From positions 1 to 64,000 of the forward strand of contig DASXYG010000007.1 in assembly GCA_036502625.1 (NCBI GenBank): a stretch of DNA of 64,000 nt. Direction: 5' to 3'. The notes under the pieces were generated by a model. It was given only the letters and a program-made list of their open reading frames with translations, was not told where the DNA came from and searched no databases. Made by a program: the position numbers and the translations under genes. The stretch comes from DASXYG01 sp036502625 (GTDB taxonomy: Bacteria > Actinomycetota > Actinomycetes > Streptosporangiales > Streptosporangiaceae). Of this stretch, positions 34,104 to 43,183 are shown in pieces (the first letter of the stretch is position 1; each line of letters starts with the position of its first letter).

Positions 34104-34889
34104 GTGACGGACCGGGAGCGCCTGCGGGCCACCTTCGACGAGGACGCCGACCGCTACGACCGGGTCCGCCCCGGCTACCCGCCCGCGCTGTTCGACGACC
34201 TGGCCGCGTGGGCGGACCTCCGGCCCGGTTCCCGCGTCCTGGAGATCGGCGCCGGCACCGGCCAGGCCACCCGCGACCTCGCCGCCCGCGGCTACCGCGT
34301 CACGGCCGTCGAGCTCGGCCCGGAGCTGGCCGAACGCGCCCGCCGCAACCTGGCCGGCTTCCCGGACACCGAGGTGGTCACCGCCGACTTCGACCGCTGG
34401 TCACCGCCGCACCGTTACGACGCGGTCGTCGCTGCCACCGCCTTCCACTGGCTCGACCCGGCGACCCGCGCCGCGCGCACGGCCGCCGCGCTGGCCGGCG
34501 GGGGAGCGCTCGCCGTGGTGGCCACCGAGCACGTGGCGGGCGGCAGCGACGCGTTCTTCGACGAGGTGCAGCGGTGCTACGAGCGCTGGGACCCGGCCAC
34601 CCCGCCCGGCCTGCGCCTGCTCCCCGCGTCCGCGTTCTCCGCGGGCCTGCCCGACATCGCGTCCTCCGGCCTGTTCGGCCCCGTCCGCACCGGCAGGTAC
34701 GAGTCGACCCTGCGGTACTCCACCGCCGAGTACCTCGACGTCCTCGACACCTACTCCGGCCACCGCGCCCTGCCGCGCGCCGGCCACGACGGCCTGTTCG
34801 CCGACATCGCCGACCTGATCGACACCCGCCACGGCGGCCACGTCGCGAAGAACTACCTCCGCATGCTGAGCGTCTTCCCGTGCCTGTGA
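34104..34889 (+). CDS. Class I SAM-dependent methyltransferase
   Basis: 261 residues. The SAM-binding motif I is VLEIGAGTGQATRDLAARGY, followed by VTAVELGPELAERARRNL and the motif-III-like FDRWSPPHRYDAVVAATAFHWLDP. The DADRYDRVRPGYPPALFDDL opening is typical of small-molecule methyltransferases close to trans-aconitate methyltransferase. Substrate not assigned. The GTG at 34104 follows TACGGT by 7 bases, so leaderless initiation is possible. An alternative in-frame start 8 codons upstream would overlap that promoter. Confidence 0.88.
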   Translation: MTDRERLRATFDEDADRYDRVRPGYPPALFDDLAAWADLRPGSRVLEIGAGTGQATRDLAARGYRVTAVELGPELAERARRNLAGFPDTEVVTADFDRWSPPHRYDAVVAATAFHWLDPATRAARTAAALAGGGALAVVATEHVAGGSDAFFDEVQRCYERWDPATPPGLRLLPASAFSAGLPDIASSGLFGPVRTGRYESTLRYSTAEYLDVLDTYSGHRALPRAGHDGLFADIADLIDTRHGGHVAKNYLRMLSVFPCL

Positions 34890-34944
34890 CGGTACGTGCC
34901 CGGCCTATGTACGGATGGGCATCTCCGGGGTAGCTTGGCCGTTT

Positions 34945-36498
34945 GTGACCGAATTCCGTACGGTCCGCGCCCCGCGCGGCATGGTCAGCTCGATCGACCA
35001 CCTGGCGTCCTCGGCGGGCGTCGCGCTGCTCCGCGCGGGCGGTTCCGCCGCCGACGCGGCCATCGGCGCGAACGCCGTCCTCGCCGTCACCTCCCCGTAC
35101 GCCTGCGGGCTCGGCGGCGACCTGTTCGCCCTGGTCCACGAGGGCGAGGGCGCGCCGGCCGCGCTCAACTCCTCCGGCCGCGCGGGGTCCGGGGCCGACG
35201 CCGCCCAACTGCGCGCCGAGGGCCACACCACGATGCCGTTCCGCGGCGACATTCGCACGGTCACCGTGCCGGGCTGCGCCGACGGCTGGCTGGCGCTGCA
35301 CCGTTCGTACGGCCGCCTCCCGCTGGCCGACGTGTTCGCCCCGGCCATCGACTACGCCGCCAACGGATTCCCGGCAAGCCCGCACCTCGCGCCGCGCATC
35401 GCCGAGATCGCCGGCATCGAGGGCGCGGCCGACCTCTGGGACCGCGGCCCGGTCGCGCCCGGCACGCCGCTGCGCCGCCCCGGCGTGGCCCGTACGCTCA
35501 CCGCCCTCGCGTCCGGCGACCGCGCCGCCTTCTACCAGGGCGAGTTCGGCGCGGGCCTGCTCCGCCTCGGCGGCGGCCACTTCACCGCGGCCGACCTGGA
35601 ACGCGCCAACGCCGACTGGGTGACGCCGCTGTCCGTCCGCGTCCACGGCCGCGACGTCTGGACGATGCCGCCCAACTCGCAGGGCTACCTGATCCTGCTG
35701 CACCTCGCGATCGCCGAGCGGCTCGACCTCGGCGACCCGGACGACCCGCGCTGGGCGCACCTCATGATCGAGGCGGCGCGCCAGGCCGGCCAGGACCGCC
35801 CGGACGTCCTGTACGAGGACGCCGACGTGGCGCCGCTGCTGGCCGCGGACGAGGTCGCCCGCAGGCGCGCCGCGATCGACCCCGGCCACCGTGCCGTCGT
35901 CGCGGACAACGCGGCGGTCGGCGACACGACGTACCTCTGCGCGGTCGACGACGAGCGCCGCGGCGTGTCGCTGATCCAGTCCAACGCGGCCGGGTTCGGC
36001 AGTCACCTGTTCGAGCCCGCCACCGGCATCAACCTGCACAACCGCGGCCTCGGATTCAGCCTCGCCCCGGGCCACCCGGCGGAGTTCGCGCCCGGCCGCC
36101 GCCCGCCGCACACCCTCGCGCCCACCGTGGTCACCCGTACGGACGGCACGCTGCACGCGGTCGCCGGGACGATGGGCGGCGACGCGCAGCCGCAGATCAT
36201 GGCGCAGATCCTGACCCGCATGCTGCGCCACGGCGCCGCGCCGGGCGACGCCGTCGGCGCGCCGCGCTGGGGCCTGACCGGCGCCTCGACGGGCTTCGAC
36301 ACCTGGGACACCCCGGACCCGTCCGTCGAGCTCGAACCCGGCCACCCGGAGGCGTGGCGTACGGGCCTGGCGGCACGCGGCCACCGCGTGGGCGCGACCG
36401 AGACGGTCGGCCACGCGCACGCCATCGCCGTCGAGGACGGCATGCTCGCCGGCGCCGCCGACCCGCGTGTGCGCAACGGCGACGCCCAGGGCTACTGA
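34945..36498 (+). CDS. Gamma-glutamyltransferase family protein
   Basis: 517 residues, an Ntn hydrolase made as one chain and cut autocatalytically. The presumed nucleophile is Thr328 in VGDTTYLCAVDDERRG, followed by SLIQSNAAGFGSHL. The glycine-rich APTVVTRTDGTLHAVAGTMGGDAQPQIMAQI segment is also conserved. No signal peptide was seen, so it may work in the cytoplasm on glutathione-like or gamma-glutamyl compounds. Actinobacterial members of this branch are often amide hydrolases of unknown specificity. GTG start with TAGCTT 8 bases upstream. Confidence 0.9.
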   Translation: MTEFRTVRAPRGMVSSIDHLASSAGVALLRAGGSAADAAIGANAVLAVTSPYACGLGGDLFALVHEGEGAPAALNSSGRAGSGADAAQLRAEGHTTMPFRGDIRTVTVPGCADGWLALHRSYGRLPLADVFAPAIDYAANGFPASPHLAPRIAEIAGIEGAADLWDRGPVAPGTPLRRPGVARTLTALASGDRAAFYQGEFGAGLLRLGGGHFTAADLERANADWVTPLSVRVHGRDVWTMPPNSQGYLILLHLAIAERLDLGDPDDPRWAHLMIEAARQAGQDRPDVLYEDADVAPLLAADEVARRRAAIDPGHRAVVADNAAVGDTTYLCAVDDERRGVSLIQSNAAGFGSHLFEPATGINLHNRGLGFSLAPGHPAEFAPGRRPPHTLAPTVVTRTDGTLHAVAGTMGGDAQPQIMAQILTRMLRHGAAPGDAVGAPRWGLTGASTGFDTWDTPDPSVELEPGHPEAWRTGLAARGHRVGATETVGHAHAIAVEDGMLAGAADPRVRNGDAQGY

Positions 36499-36613
36499 CC
36501 CCGGCCTACCGGCGCGCGCGCCGCTGAGCGGCGGCTCCATCCCGAACCGGTGGACGTCGGCCGCGGCCTCCGGCGTACTCGAACAATTTCTCGAAAATGT
36601 CACTGCTGGCGGG

Positions 36614-36619
36614 TAATAT
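36614..36619 (+). promoter_or_regulatory. -10 box of the WYL regulator gene (leaderless start)
   Basis: TAATAT is followed by 7 bases and then the ATG at 36627. Two CTCGAA copies occur upstream (36579-36584 and 36590-36595) and may be autoregulatory sites. The short AT-richer stretch contrasts with its surroundings. Confidence 0.55.
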
Positions 36620-36626
36620 CGGGGGT

Positions 36627-37313
36627 ATGAACCGCAGCGAGCGACGTAGTGAACGACTCCGGGCCATCGCCGACGACCTGCGCACCATCGCCCCCCGAGG
36701 CCGCCATTCCCGCGAACTCGCCGAGCACTACGAGGTCAGCCTCCGCACCATCGAGCGCGACCTCCGCGTGCTGCGCGCCTCCGGCGTGCCCATCGGCCGC
36801 CACCGCCGCGGCCACCAGAGCTTCGCCGAGCCCATCCTCCCCCCGATCGACTTCACCCCCGAGGAGGCCGCCGCCGTAGCCGTCGCCCTGGCCCACGCGG
36901 ACGAGACCCCCTTCGCCCACGCGACGTACGGCGCGCTCCGCAAGGTCATCGTCGCCCTGTCCGTCGGCGACCTCCCCGTCACCCGCGCCTTCGTCGACGG
37001 CGTCCGCATCCCCGAGCGCACCGAGGAGAACCTCGCCGTTCCGCGCGCCCTGGAGAACGCCGTAGCCGCCCACCAGGTGCTCCGCCTGTCCTACGTCGAC
37101 CGCAACGACCGCCTCAGCGAACGCGAGATCGAGCCCGTCGGCTTCGCGGCCATGACCCTCCACTGGTACCTCGTCGCCTGGTGCCGCCTCCGCCAGGGCC
37201 CCCGCGTCTTCCGCATGGACCGCATCCTCGCCGCCGAGCCCACCGGCGAGCTCACCCCCGCCCGCCGCTTCGAGGAGACCGCACCCCCCGCCGCCCGCCG
37301 CGTCGCCGCCTGA
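36627..37313 (+). CDS. WYL-domain transcriptional regulator (YafY-like)
   Basis: 228 residues. A DeoR-type winged helix opens the protein (RLRAIADDLRTIAPRGRHSRELAEHYEVSLRTIERDL then RVLRASGVPIG). A WYL domain follows, with HQVLRLSYVDRNDRLSEREIEPVGFAAMTLHWYLVAWCRLRQGPRVFRMDRI. WYL domains sense nucleic-acid or small-molecule ligands. No obvious partner gene is adjacent: the gene downstream is convergent and the one upstream is GGT. Start at the ATG at 36627 because the -10 box is just upstream. Confidence 0.92.
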   Translation: MNRSERRSERLRAIADDLRTIAPRGRHSRELAEHYEVSLRTIERDLRVLRASGVPIGRHRRGHQSFAEPILPPIDFTPEEAAAVAVALAHADETPFAHATYGALRKVIVALSVGDLPVTRAFVDGVRIPERTEENLAVPRALENAVAAHQVLRLSYVDRNDRLSEREIEPVGFAAMTLHWYLVAWCRLRQGPRVFRMDRILAAEPTGELTPARRFEETAPPAARRVAA

Positions 37314-37317
37314 CCCG

Positions 37318-37782
37318 TCAGGTCCGCCCGCCCCCGAGCGACGTCCTGTGCTTGAGACGCAGATGGATGTCGAACAGCCCAAGAACGAGCGTGTACTTCT
37401 TGTTCTCGGGAAGGCTCAGGTTCTTCTTTCCGCTGCTATTCCGGTTGACGCAGAGTGTGTGATCCGGGCCCTTCAGCTTGATCGTCACACACGCCAGGTA
37501 GGGGCTCGTGTTCGGCTTGATGTACAGCCATTCCCCGTCCGCGTAGAACGTCGCGGCCACGAAGTACTTCAAGTTCTCGGTTCCGAGGTACAGGTGAGTG
37601 CTGGTGCCGCCCTTGTCGCCGTCGTCGAAATGGTCCCGTTGCGAGTACCAGTCGCTGCGCGGGCTGACGGCGGCACCGGTGGCGCCGGCCGTCGCGGGAG
37701 TCGCGGCCGATACCGGTGCGCCGAGCCCGGCCAGCATGGCGGCCCCGGCCGTGACGATGCCGATCTTTCCCGTGATGTGCAT
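37318..37782 (-). CDS. Small secreted protein of unknown function
   Basis: 154 residues. The signal peptide is HITGKIGIVTAGAAMLAGLGAPVSA. The mature part is hydrophilic and beta-rich (TSTHLYLGTENLKYFVAATFYADGEWLYIK), with two cysteines in YLACVTIKLKGPDHTLCVN that could form a disulfide. Codon use is less GC-biased than that of its neighbours (several AAG, AAC, TTC and TTG-rich stretches), which may indicate acquisition or relaxed expression constraint. No family recognised. The stop lies 4 bases from the stop of the convergent WYL gene. It is not part of an operon. Confidence 0.72.
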   Translation of the reverse strand: MHITGKIGIVTAGAAMLAGLGAPVSAATPATAGATGAAVSPRSDWYSQRDHFDDGDKGGTSTHLYLGTENLKYFVAATFYADGEWLYIKPNTSPYLACVTIKLKGPDHTLCVNRNSSGKKNLSLPENKKYTLVLGLFDIHLRLKHRTSLGGGRT

Positions 37783-37895
37783 CTGGGTCCTTTCCCCGTG
37801 GGTCCGCACCTGTCCTGGAAAGACTCACGGGAATCACGTCCCATGTGAAAGGGGTGAATCGGCCAAGCGGCTGCGCTTTTCGGACGATCGAACGG

Positions 37896-37933
37896 CGAGG
37901 GCCGGGAACCCCGGGCGGGGTTCCCGGCCCTCG
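37896..37933. terminator. aceE hairpin terminator
   Basis: A perfect 17-bp stem (arm CGAGGGCCGGGAACCCC) with a GGGC loop, 16 bp downstream of the aceE stop on the minus strand. Confidence 0.88.
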
Positions 37934-37949
37934 GGCCGTTGTGCGGCGG

Positions 37950-40733
37950 CTATGCGATCTCGGTGTTCGTCTCCGGGGGAGGGGACTGGACCGTGCCGAA
38001 GACCGCGGAGATGTCCTCGTCGAGGCGGTACTTCCTGATCGCCTCGCCGAGGGCCTCGTGCTTCACCTCGCCGCGGCGGACCAGCTCGGTCAGCACCCCG
38101 AGGACGATCGACGCCGCGTCGACGTTGAAGAAACGGCGTGCGGCGGCGCGGGTGTCGGAGAAGCCGAAGCCGTCCGCGCCGAGCGAGGTGTAGTCGCCCG
38201 GCACCCACGGGGAGATCTGGTCGGGCACCGCGCGCATGAAGTCCGTGACCGCCACGAACGGGCCCGGCTTGCCGGCCAGGGCGCTCGTGACGTACGGCAC
38301 GCGCGGCTCGGCGTCCGGGTTGAACATGTTCGCGTCGTCGCAGGCCATGGCCTCGCGGCGGAGCTCGGACCAGGACGTGGCCGACCAGACGTCGGCCGCG
38401 ACGCCCCATTCGTCGGCCAGCAGCCGCTGCGCCTCAAGCGCCCACCGCACGGCCACACCGGACGACAGGATCTGCGCGCGCGGCGCCTCCTCCGGCATCT
38501 GCGGCGCGGCGGCGTAGCGGTACAGGCCCTTGAGGATGCCCTCCTCGAGGCCGGGGACGTCCGGCTCGGCGGGCTGGGCGTACGGCTCGTTGTACACGGT
38601 GAGGTAGTAGAAGATGTTCTCGCCGTGCGGGTGCTCCTCGCTGGTGCCGTACATCCGGCGCAGCGCGTCCTTCATGATGTAGGAGATCTCGAAGGCCCAC
38701 GCCGGGTCGTACGACACCGCCGCCGGGTTGGTCGAGGCCAGCAGCGGCGAGTGGCCGTCGGCGTGCTGCAGCCCCTCACCGGTGAGGGTGGTGCGGCCCG
38801 CGGTGGCGCCGAGCAGGAAGCCGCGGCCCATCTGGTCGCCGACCGCCCACATGAGGTCGCCGGTGCGCTGGAACCCGAACATCGAGTAGAAGATGTAGAC
38901 CGGGATCGTGAACTCGCCGTGCGTGGCGTACGACGTGGCCGCCGCGGTGAACGACCCCATCGCGCCCGACTCGCTGATGCCCTCGTGGAGGAGCTGCCCG
39001 CCCTCGGACTCCTTCCACGACAGCAGCAGCTTGCGGTCGACCGCTTCGTACGTCTGGCCGTGCGGCGAGTAGATCTTCGAGGTCGGGAACAGGGAGTCCA
39101 TGCCGAACGTACGGAACTCGTCCGGCGCGATCGGCACGAACCTGGCGCCGATGTTCTCGTCCTTGATGAGGTCCTTCAGCAGCCGGACGAACGCCATGGT
39201 GGTGGCGACGTTCTGCTTGCCCGACCCCTTGCGCAGCTCCGCGTACACCGGGTCGCCCGGCAGCTTCAGCGGTTTCGGCCGCACGACCCGCTTCGGCAGG
39301 TAGCCGCCGAGGGCCGCCCGCCGCTCCTTCATGTACTGGATCTCCTCGGAGTCCTCGCCCGGGTGGTAGTAGGGCGGGAGGTCGCCCTCCAGGGCCTTGT
39401 CGGAGATCGGGAGGTAGAGCCGGTCGCGGAAGTCCTTCAGCTCGGCCTTCGTGAGCTTCTTCATCTGGTGCGTGGCGTTGCGGGCCTCGAAGTCGGGCCC
39501 GAGCGTCCAGCCCTTGATGGTGTGCGTGAGGATCACGGTCGGCAGGCCGACGTGCTCGCGGGCCGCCTGGAACGCGGCATACAGCTTGCGGTAGTCGTGG
39601 CCGCCGCGCGACAGGTGCGCGATGTCGTCGTCGGACAGGTGCTCGACCATCTTCCGCAGCCGCGGGTCGCCGCCGAAGAAGTCGTCGCGGATGTAGGACC
39701 CGGACTCCACGGCGTACGTCTGGAACTGGCCGTCCGGCGTGGTGTTCATCTTGTTGACGAGCGCGCCGTCCATGTCCTGCGCGAGCAGCGGGTCCCAGTC
39801 GCGGCCCCAGATCACCTTGATGACGGTCCAGCCCGCGCCGCGGAAGAACGACTCGAGCTCCTGGATGATCTTGCCGTTCCCGCGTACGGGGCCGTCGAGC
39901 TGCTGCAGGTTGCAGTTGATGACGAAGGTGAGGTTGTCCAGCTCCTCGCGCGCGGCCAGGCCGATCGCGCCCAGGGACTCCGGCTCGCCCATCTCGCCGT
40001 CGCCGAGGAACGCCCATACGTGGGAGTCGGACGTGTCCTTGATGTGGCGGTTGTAGAGGTAGCGGTTGAACCGCGCCTGGTAGATCGAGTTGATCGGCCC
40101 GATGCCCATCGAGACCGTCGGGAACTCCCAGAAGTCCGGCATCAGGCGCGGGTGCGGGTAGCTGGACAGCCCGCCGCCGGGGTTGGACAGCTCCTGCCGG
40201 AACCCGTCGAGCTGCCGCTCCGTCAGGCGGCCCTCGAGGTAGGCGCGGCCGTAGATGCCGGGGGAGGCGTGGCCCTGGATGAAGACCTGGTCGCCGGATA
40301 CGCCGTGGTCCTTGCCGCGGAAGAAGTGGTTGAAGCCCACTTCGTACAGGCTCGCCGCCGAGGCGTACGTCGCGATGTGGCCGCCGACGCCGAGCTCGGG
40401 GCGGTTCGCGCGGGACACCATCATCGCCGCGTTCCAGCGGATGAAGGCCCGGATGCGGCGCTCGATGTACTCATCGCCGGGGAACCACGGCTCGCGCTCC
40501 GGCGGGATCGAGTTGATGTAGTCGGTACTGCGTAGTCCGGGCACGCCGACCTGCTGTTCACGCGCTCGTTCGAGCAGCTTGAGCATCAGGTAGCGGGCGC
40601 GCGTACGGCCATGGGTCTGCACGACCGCGTCAAAGGACTCCAGCCATTCCCGGGTCTCGTCTGTATCGATGTCCGGGAGCTGGCTCGGCAGGCCATCGCT
40701 GATGATGGAGAAACGCTGGCGTCCGGAAGCCAC
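37950..40733 (-). CDS. aceE: Pyruvate dehydrogenase E1 component, homodimeric type
   Basis: 927 residues, full length for AceE. The thiamine-diphosphate motif begins VWAFLGDGEMGEPESLGAI and ends at the NCN of FVINCNLQQLDGPVRGN. The GHASPGIYGRAYLEGRL segment and the C-terminal FVAVTDFMRAVPDQI are characteristic. It decarboxylates pyruvate and passes acetyl to the E2 lipoyl domain; E2 and E3 genes are not in this window, as is usual in actinobacteria. GTG start with GGAAGG upstream. The promoter region (40749-40790) has short inverse copies ATTAGT/ACTAAT around a TAGACG -10 candidate. Confidence 0.97.
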   Translation of the reverse strand: MASGRQRFSIISDGLPSQLPDIDTDETREWLESFDAVVQTHGRTRARYLMLKLLERAREQQVGVPGLRSTDYINSIPPEREPWFPGDEYIERRIRAFIRWNAAMMVSRANRPELGVGGHIATYASAASLYEVGFNHFFRGKDHGVSGDQVFIQGHASPGIYGRAYLEGRLTERQLDGFRQELSNPGGGLSSYPHPRLMPDFWEFPTVSMGIGPINSIYQARFNRYLYNRHIKDTSDSHVWAFLGDGEMGEPESLGAIGLAAREELDNLTFVINCNLQQLDGPVRGNGKIIQELESFFRGAGWTVIKVIWGRDWDPLLAQDMDGALVNKMNTTPDGQFQTYAVESGSYIRDDFFGGDPRLRKMVEHLSDDDIAHLSRGGHDYRKLYAAFQAAREHVGLPTVILTHTIKGWTLGPDFEARNATHQMKKLTKAELKDFRDRLYLPISDKALEGDLPPYYHPGEDSEEIQYMKERRAALGGYLPKRVVRPKPLKLPGDPVYAELRKGSGKQNVATTMAFVRLLKDLIKDENIGARFVPIAPDEFRTFGMDSLFPTSKIYSPHGQTYEAVDRKLLLSWKESEGGQLLHEGISESGAMGSFTAAATSYATHGEFTIPVYIFYSMFGFQRTGDLMWAVGDQMGRGFLLGATAGRTTLTGEGLQHADGHSPLLASTNPAAVSYDPAWAFEISYIMKDALRRMYGTSEEHPHGENIFYYLTVYNEPYAQPAEPDVPGLEEGILKGLYRYAAAPQMPEEAPRAQILSSGVAVRWALEAQRLLADEWGVAADVWSATSWSELRREAMACDDANMFNPDAEPRVPYVTSALAGKPGPFVAVTDFMRAVPDQISPWVPGDYTSLGADGFGFSDTRAAARRFFNVDAASIVLGVLTELVRRGEVKHEALGEAIRKYRLDEDISAVFGTVQSPPPETNTEIA

Positions 40734-41482
40734 GGGTCCGCCTTCCGAATTAGTTGTGGTGACTGTTCGTCTAGGTTCAGACTAATCGTGATACCTGAGC
40801 GCGCGATCCGCATCTCTACCGTCGGGTAAGTCCAGGTCGCGGCGCCCGGCGCCGGGACGCTATCAGTACGGCGCGCCGCCGCCGATCATGGCCGGTAGCC
40901 GTTTGTCCACAAGCTCGGCACTCCCCGCTTGCCCTCGGCGTCCGCAGGCAAGATATTGGGTGACATGTCTCACGCGGGAGCGCACGGCGCTTGTGGGAGG
41001 GGCCGCCCAGGGGTATGGGGCGGGCATCCGCGGTATCCACTGACCTATGAACACGAGGTCGCAACAGAACGAGGTGATGACCGGCGGCACCGAGACGCAC
41101 CGACGGCGACACGCCCACGGCTCTCATGGCCACGGCCGGTCACATGTCCCACCGGCGCTCATCCCGCCCTCCGCCACGATCCCCGTGATAGGGGGCAGGA
41201 TGGCCCTGGGCACCCGGCAATCCGCGGCGCCCGTGGACCTCGGCGTGAACCATCCGCGGCGCCCGGCCGGCCTTTCGTACCTGTCCAGCAGGTGACATCG
41301 CCGGACGGACCCGCGATCGTGATCGCTTCAGACGTTGACGCGCACGGGTATCGGCGTGTGGACTTTCACATCACACAGAGGCGGGTGCCGCCAGGACCCC
41401 GCTACACACACGCACGGCGACCGGCCATCGACCGGCCCGACCGGGCGACGGGAAATGACAGACGGCGAGAAGGAGGATGTTC
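40734..41482. other. Long intergenic region between aceE and DUF3052 genes
   Basis: About 750 bp without a convincing gene. The left part holds the aceE promoter. Several short open frames exist (for example 41047-41295, plus strand, 82 codons), but they have no ribosome site of note, an unlikely His/Arg-rich product and no recognisable domain. A TTGACG at 41335 and a strong AGGAGG at 41471-41476 belong to the DUF3052 gene. I see no RNA motif I can name. Confidence 0.5.
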
Positions 41483-41905
41483 GTGAGTGCGACCGCAGGT
41501 CAGGCTCAGGACGAGCACAGCCTGGCCGAGCGACTCGGCCTCAAACCGGGTTACGTGGTGCAGGAGTTCGGCTACGACGACGATTGCGACGAGGAGCTGC
41601 GCGACGCCATCGCCGAGTTCACCGGCAACGAGCTTGTCGATGAGGACTTCGGCGAGGTGGTCGACGCGGTGTTGCTGTGGTGGCGCGAGGAAGACGGCGA
41701 CCCCGCGGACGCCCTGGTCGACGCGAAGACTCCGCTGGCCGACGGCGGCACCATCTGGCTGCTCACTCCGAAGGCGGGCCGCGAAGGCCACGTAGAGCCG
41801 AGCGACGTCCGCGAGGCCGCGACCACCGCGGGGCTGTCCGCCACCAAGAGCATCAACGCGGCACCCGAGTGGTCGGGCACGCAGCTCGTCAGCCCGCGCC
41901 GCTGA
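41483..41905 (+). CDS. DUF3052 family protein
   Basis: 140 residues, acidic. The opening HSLAERLGLKPGYVVQEFGYDDDCDEELRDAIAEFTG and the central EVVDAVLLWWREEDGDPADALVDAKTPLADGG are the conserved core of DUF3052, a soluble family restricted mainly to Actinomycetota with no assigned function. The GTG at 41483 is chosen because AGGAGG lies 6 bases before it; the ATG at 41477 would touch that site directly. It is between aceE and a peroxiredoxin, an arrangement I have seen in related genomes, but the functional link is unknown. Confidence 0.9.
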   Translation: MSATAGQAQDEHSLAERLGLKPGYVVQEFGYDDDCDEELRDAIAEFTGNELVDEDFGEVVDAVLLWWREEDGDPADALVDAKTPLADGGTIWLLTPKAGREGHVEPSDVREAATTAGLSATKSINAAPEWSGTQLVSPRR

Positions 41906-42036
41906 AGCAGGTCCCGTCGTCCGTCCGTCGGAGGCAGGGGCGGCGCGTGCCGCCCCTGCCCACGACGGTGGAAGACTGACCCCGTCAGGCCCCGGCGTCC
42001 GCATGCCGGGCTTAACGCGACGGGAAGGGACCCGAG

Positions 42037-42495
42037 ATGGCGGTTGACGCTGGCACGGTCGCACCGGACTTCGAACTGGTCGACCAGCACGGCACCCCGA
42101 CGAAGCTGTCCAGCTTCCGCGGCAAGAACGTGGTGCTGATCTTCTATCCGCTCGCCTTCAGCGGCGTCTGCCACGGCGAGCTGTGCGCCGTACGCGACGA
42201 GTTCATCGCGTCCGCCGGCGACGGCGTCCAGGTCGTCACCGTCTCCGTCGACTCCATGTTCGTCCACAAGACCTGGGCCGAGCAGGAGGGCTACGACTTC
42301 CCGCTGCTTTCGGACTTCTGGCCGCACGGTGAGGTCGCCAAGACGTACGGTGTCTTCGACGATGCGAAGGGCGTCGCCACGCGGGGCACCTTCATCATCG
42401 ACAGCGAAGGCATCGTGCGCTGGAAGGTCGTCAACCCGATCCCGCAGGCGCGCGACATCGATGAATACCGCAAGGTGCTCGCCGACCTGGCGTAG
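42037..42495 (+). CDS. ahpE: Peroxiredoxin (AhpE/BCP-like)
   Basis: 152 residues. The active site is FYPLAFSGVCHGELC, with peroxidatic Cys45 in the AhpE-type PLAFSGVC context. A second Cys at position 50 gives the C-x4-C spacing of BCP-type enzymes, so an intramolecular disulfide is possible; AhpE itself is a one-cysteine enzyme. It reduces hydroperoxides in the cytoplasm. Conserved VSVDSMFVHKTWAEQEGYDFPLLSDFWP and RGTFIIDSEGIVRW follow. A GGGAAGGGA tract precedes the ATG. The name follows the AhpE-like active site and is moderately certain. Confidence 0.92.
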   Translation: MAVDAGTVAPDFELVDQHGTPTKLSSFRGKNVVLIFYPLAFSGVCHGELCAVRDEFIASAGDGVQVVTVSVDSMFVHKTWAEQEGYDFPLLSDFWPHGEVAKTYGVFDDAKGVATRGTFIIDSEGIVRWKVVNPIPQARDIDEYRKVLADLA

Positions 42496-42526
42496 CCGCG
42501 TCGGGCCGCGGGAGTGAGTGTGTGAC

Positions 42527-42895
42527 ATGCCCTGCTTTCACTGCGGCACGCGACAGACCGACCCGGATCGTGGCGCATCACCGTGGAAACGCGGCGTGCG
42601 CCACGACCGGCAGGTCCTGATCTGCCCCGACTGCCAGCGCACCGACCCCCTGCTGGCCCAGCTCGACCACTGCGGCGACTGCGCCTCCACCGACCTCATC
42701 TGCCGCCTCGGCGAAATCGAATGCCGCGCCTGCGGAGCCGTACGCGGCGCCACCCCCGCCCCCGAGCCCGAGGTCACCACCGTCCCCGCCGGCGCCACCC
42801 CGGCCCCCACCCCCGCCCAAGCCGACCCCACCACCCTGTCCACCGAGGTCGAACAGGCCCTCGCCCGTGTCCTCGGCCACCGCAGGGCCCGCTAG
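42527..42895 (+). CDS. Small zinc-ribbon protein
   Basis: 122 residues. Four cysteine pairs are seen in the first 70 residues: CFHC, CPDC, CGDC and a C-x10-C element ending CRAC, enough for two zinc ribbons. The C-terminal third is Pro/Thr/Ala-rich and then helical (LSTEVEQALARVLGHRRAR). Similar architecture occurs in uncharacterised actinobacterial proteins. It could bind nucleic acid or protein; nothing more can be said. The ATG at 42527 is preferred over upstream GTGs because it opens directly with the first ribbon. It ends 32 bases before tRNA-Val. Confidence 0.72.
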   Translation: MPCFHCGTRQTDPDRGASPWKRGVRHDRQVLICPDCQRTDPLLAQLDHCGDCASTDLICRLGEIECRACGAVRGATPAPEPEVTTVPAGATPAPTPAQADPTTLSTEVEQALARVLGHRRAR

Positions 42896-42927
42896 GCTGT
42901 CTATCCACCAAACGCGAAACGCGTACG

Positions 42928-42999
42928 GGGCGCATAGCTCAGGGGTAGAGCACTCGCCTTACAAGCGAGGGGTCGCAGGTTCGAAACCTGCTGCGCCCA
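42928..42999 (+). tRNA. tRNA-Val (anticodon UAC)
   Basis: The 7-bp acceptor stem GGGCGCA/TGCGCCC, D arm, anticodon stem CTCGC/GCGAG with loop CTTACAA (anticodon TAC), and T arm with GGTTCGAAACC all fold normally. The discriminator is A99 and CCA is not encoded. Confidence 0.96.
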
Positions 43000-43054
43000 C
43001 GCGGCGGCGGCGTATGCTCGCCGGCCGGCTCGCCGTTGCTCGCGGAGTATTTGC

Positions 43055-43075
43055 CCGGGGGGCACGGCCCCCCGG
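43055..43075. terminator. GC hairpin downstream of tRNA-Val
   Basis: CCGGGGGGC and GCCCCCCGG form a 9-bp stem with a 3-base loop, about 55 bp after the tRNA; likely a terminator. Confidence 0.55.
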
Positions 43076-43183
43076 ACCCCCCGCGCTCGGTGTCTGAGGC
43101 CGGTTTCTCCCTAACGCGGCTGCAAGCTGGCTACTTCGGGCTTTCTTTCGTTGCTGGGGCCTCTGGTTGGTGACATTCCAGTG

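Noticed and set aside
41047..41295. Possible 82-codon gene on the plus strand
   Set aside because: No ribosome binding site, no domain and a His/Arg-rich product typical of random high-GC frames.
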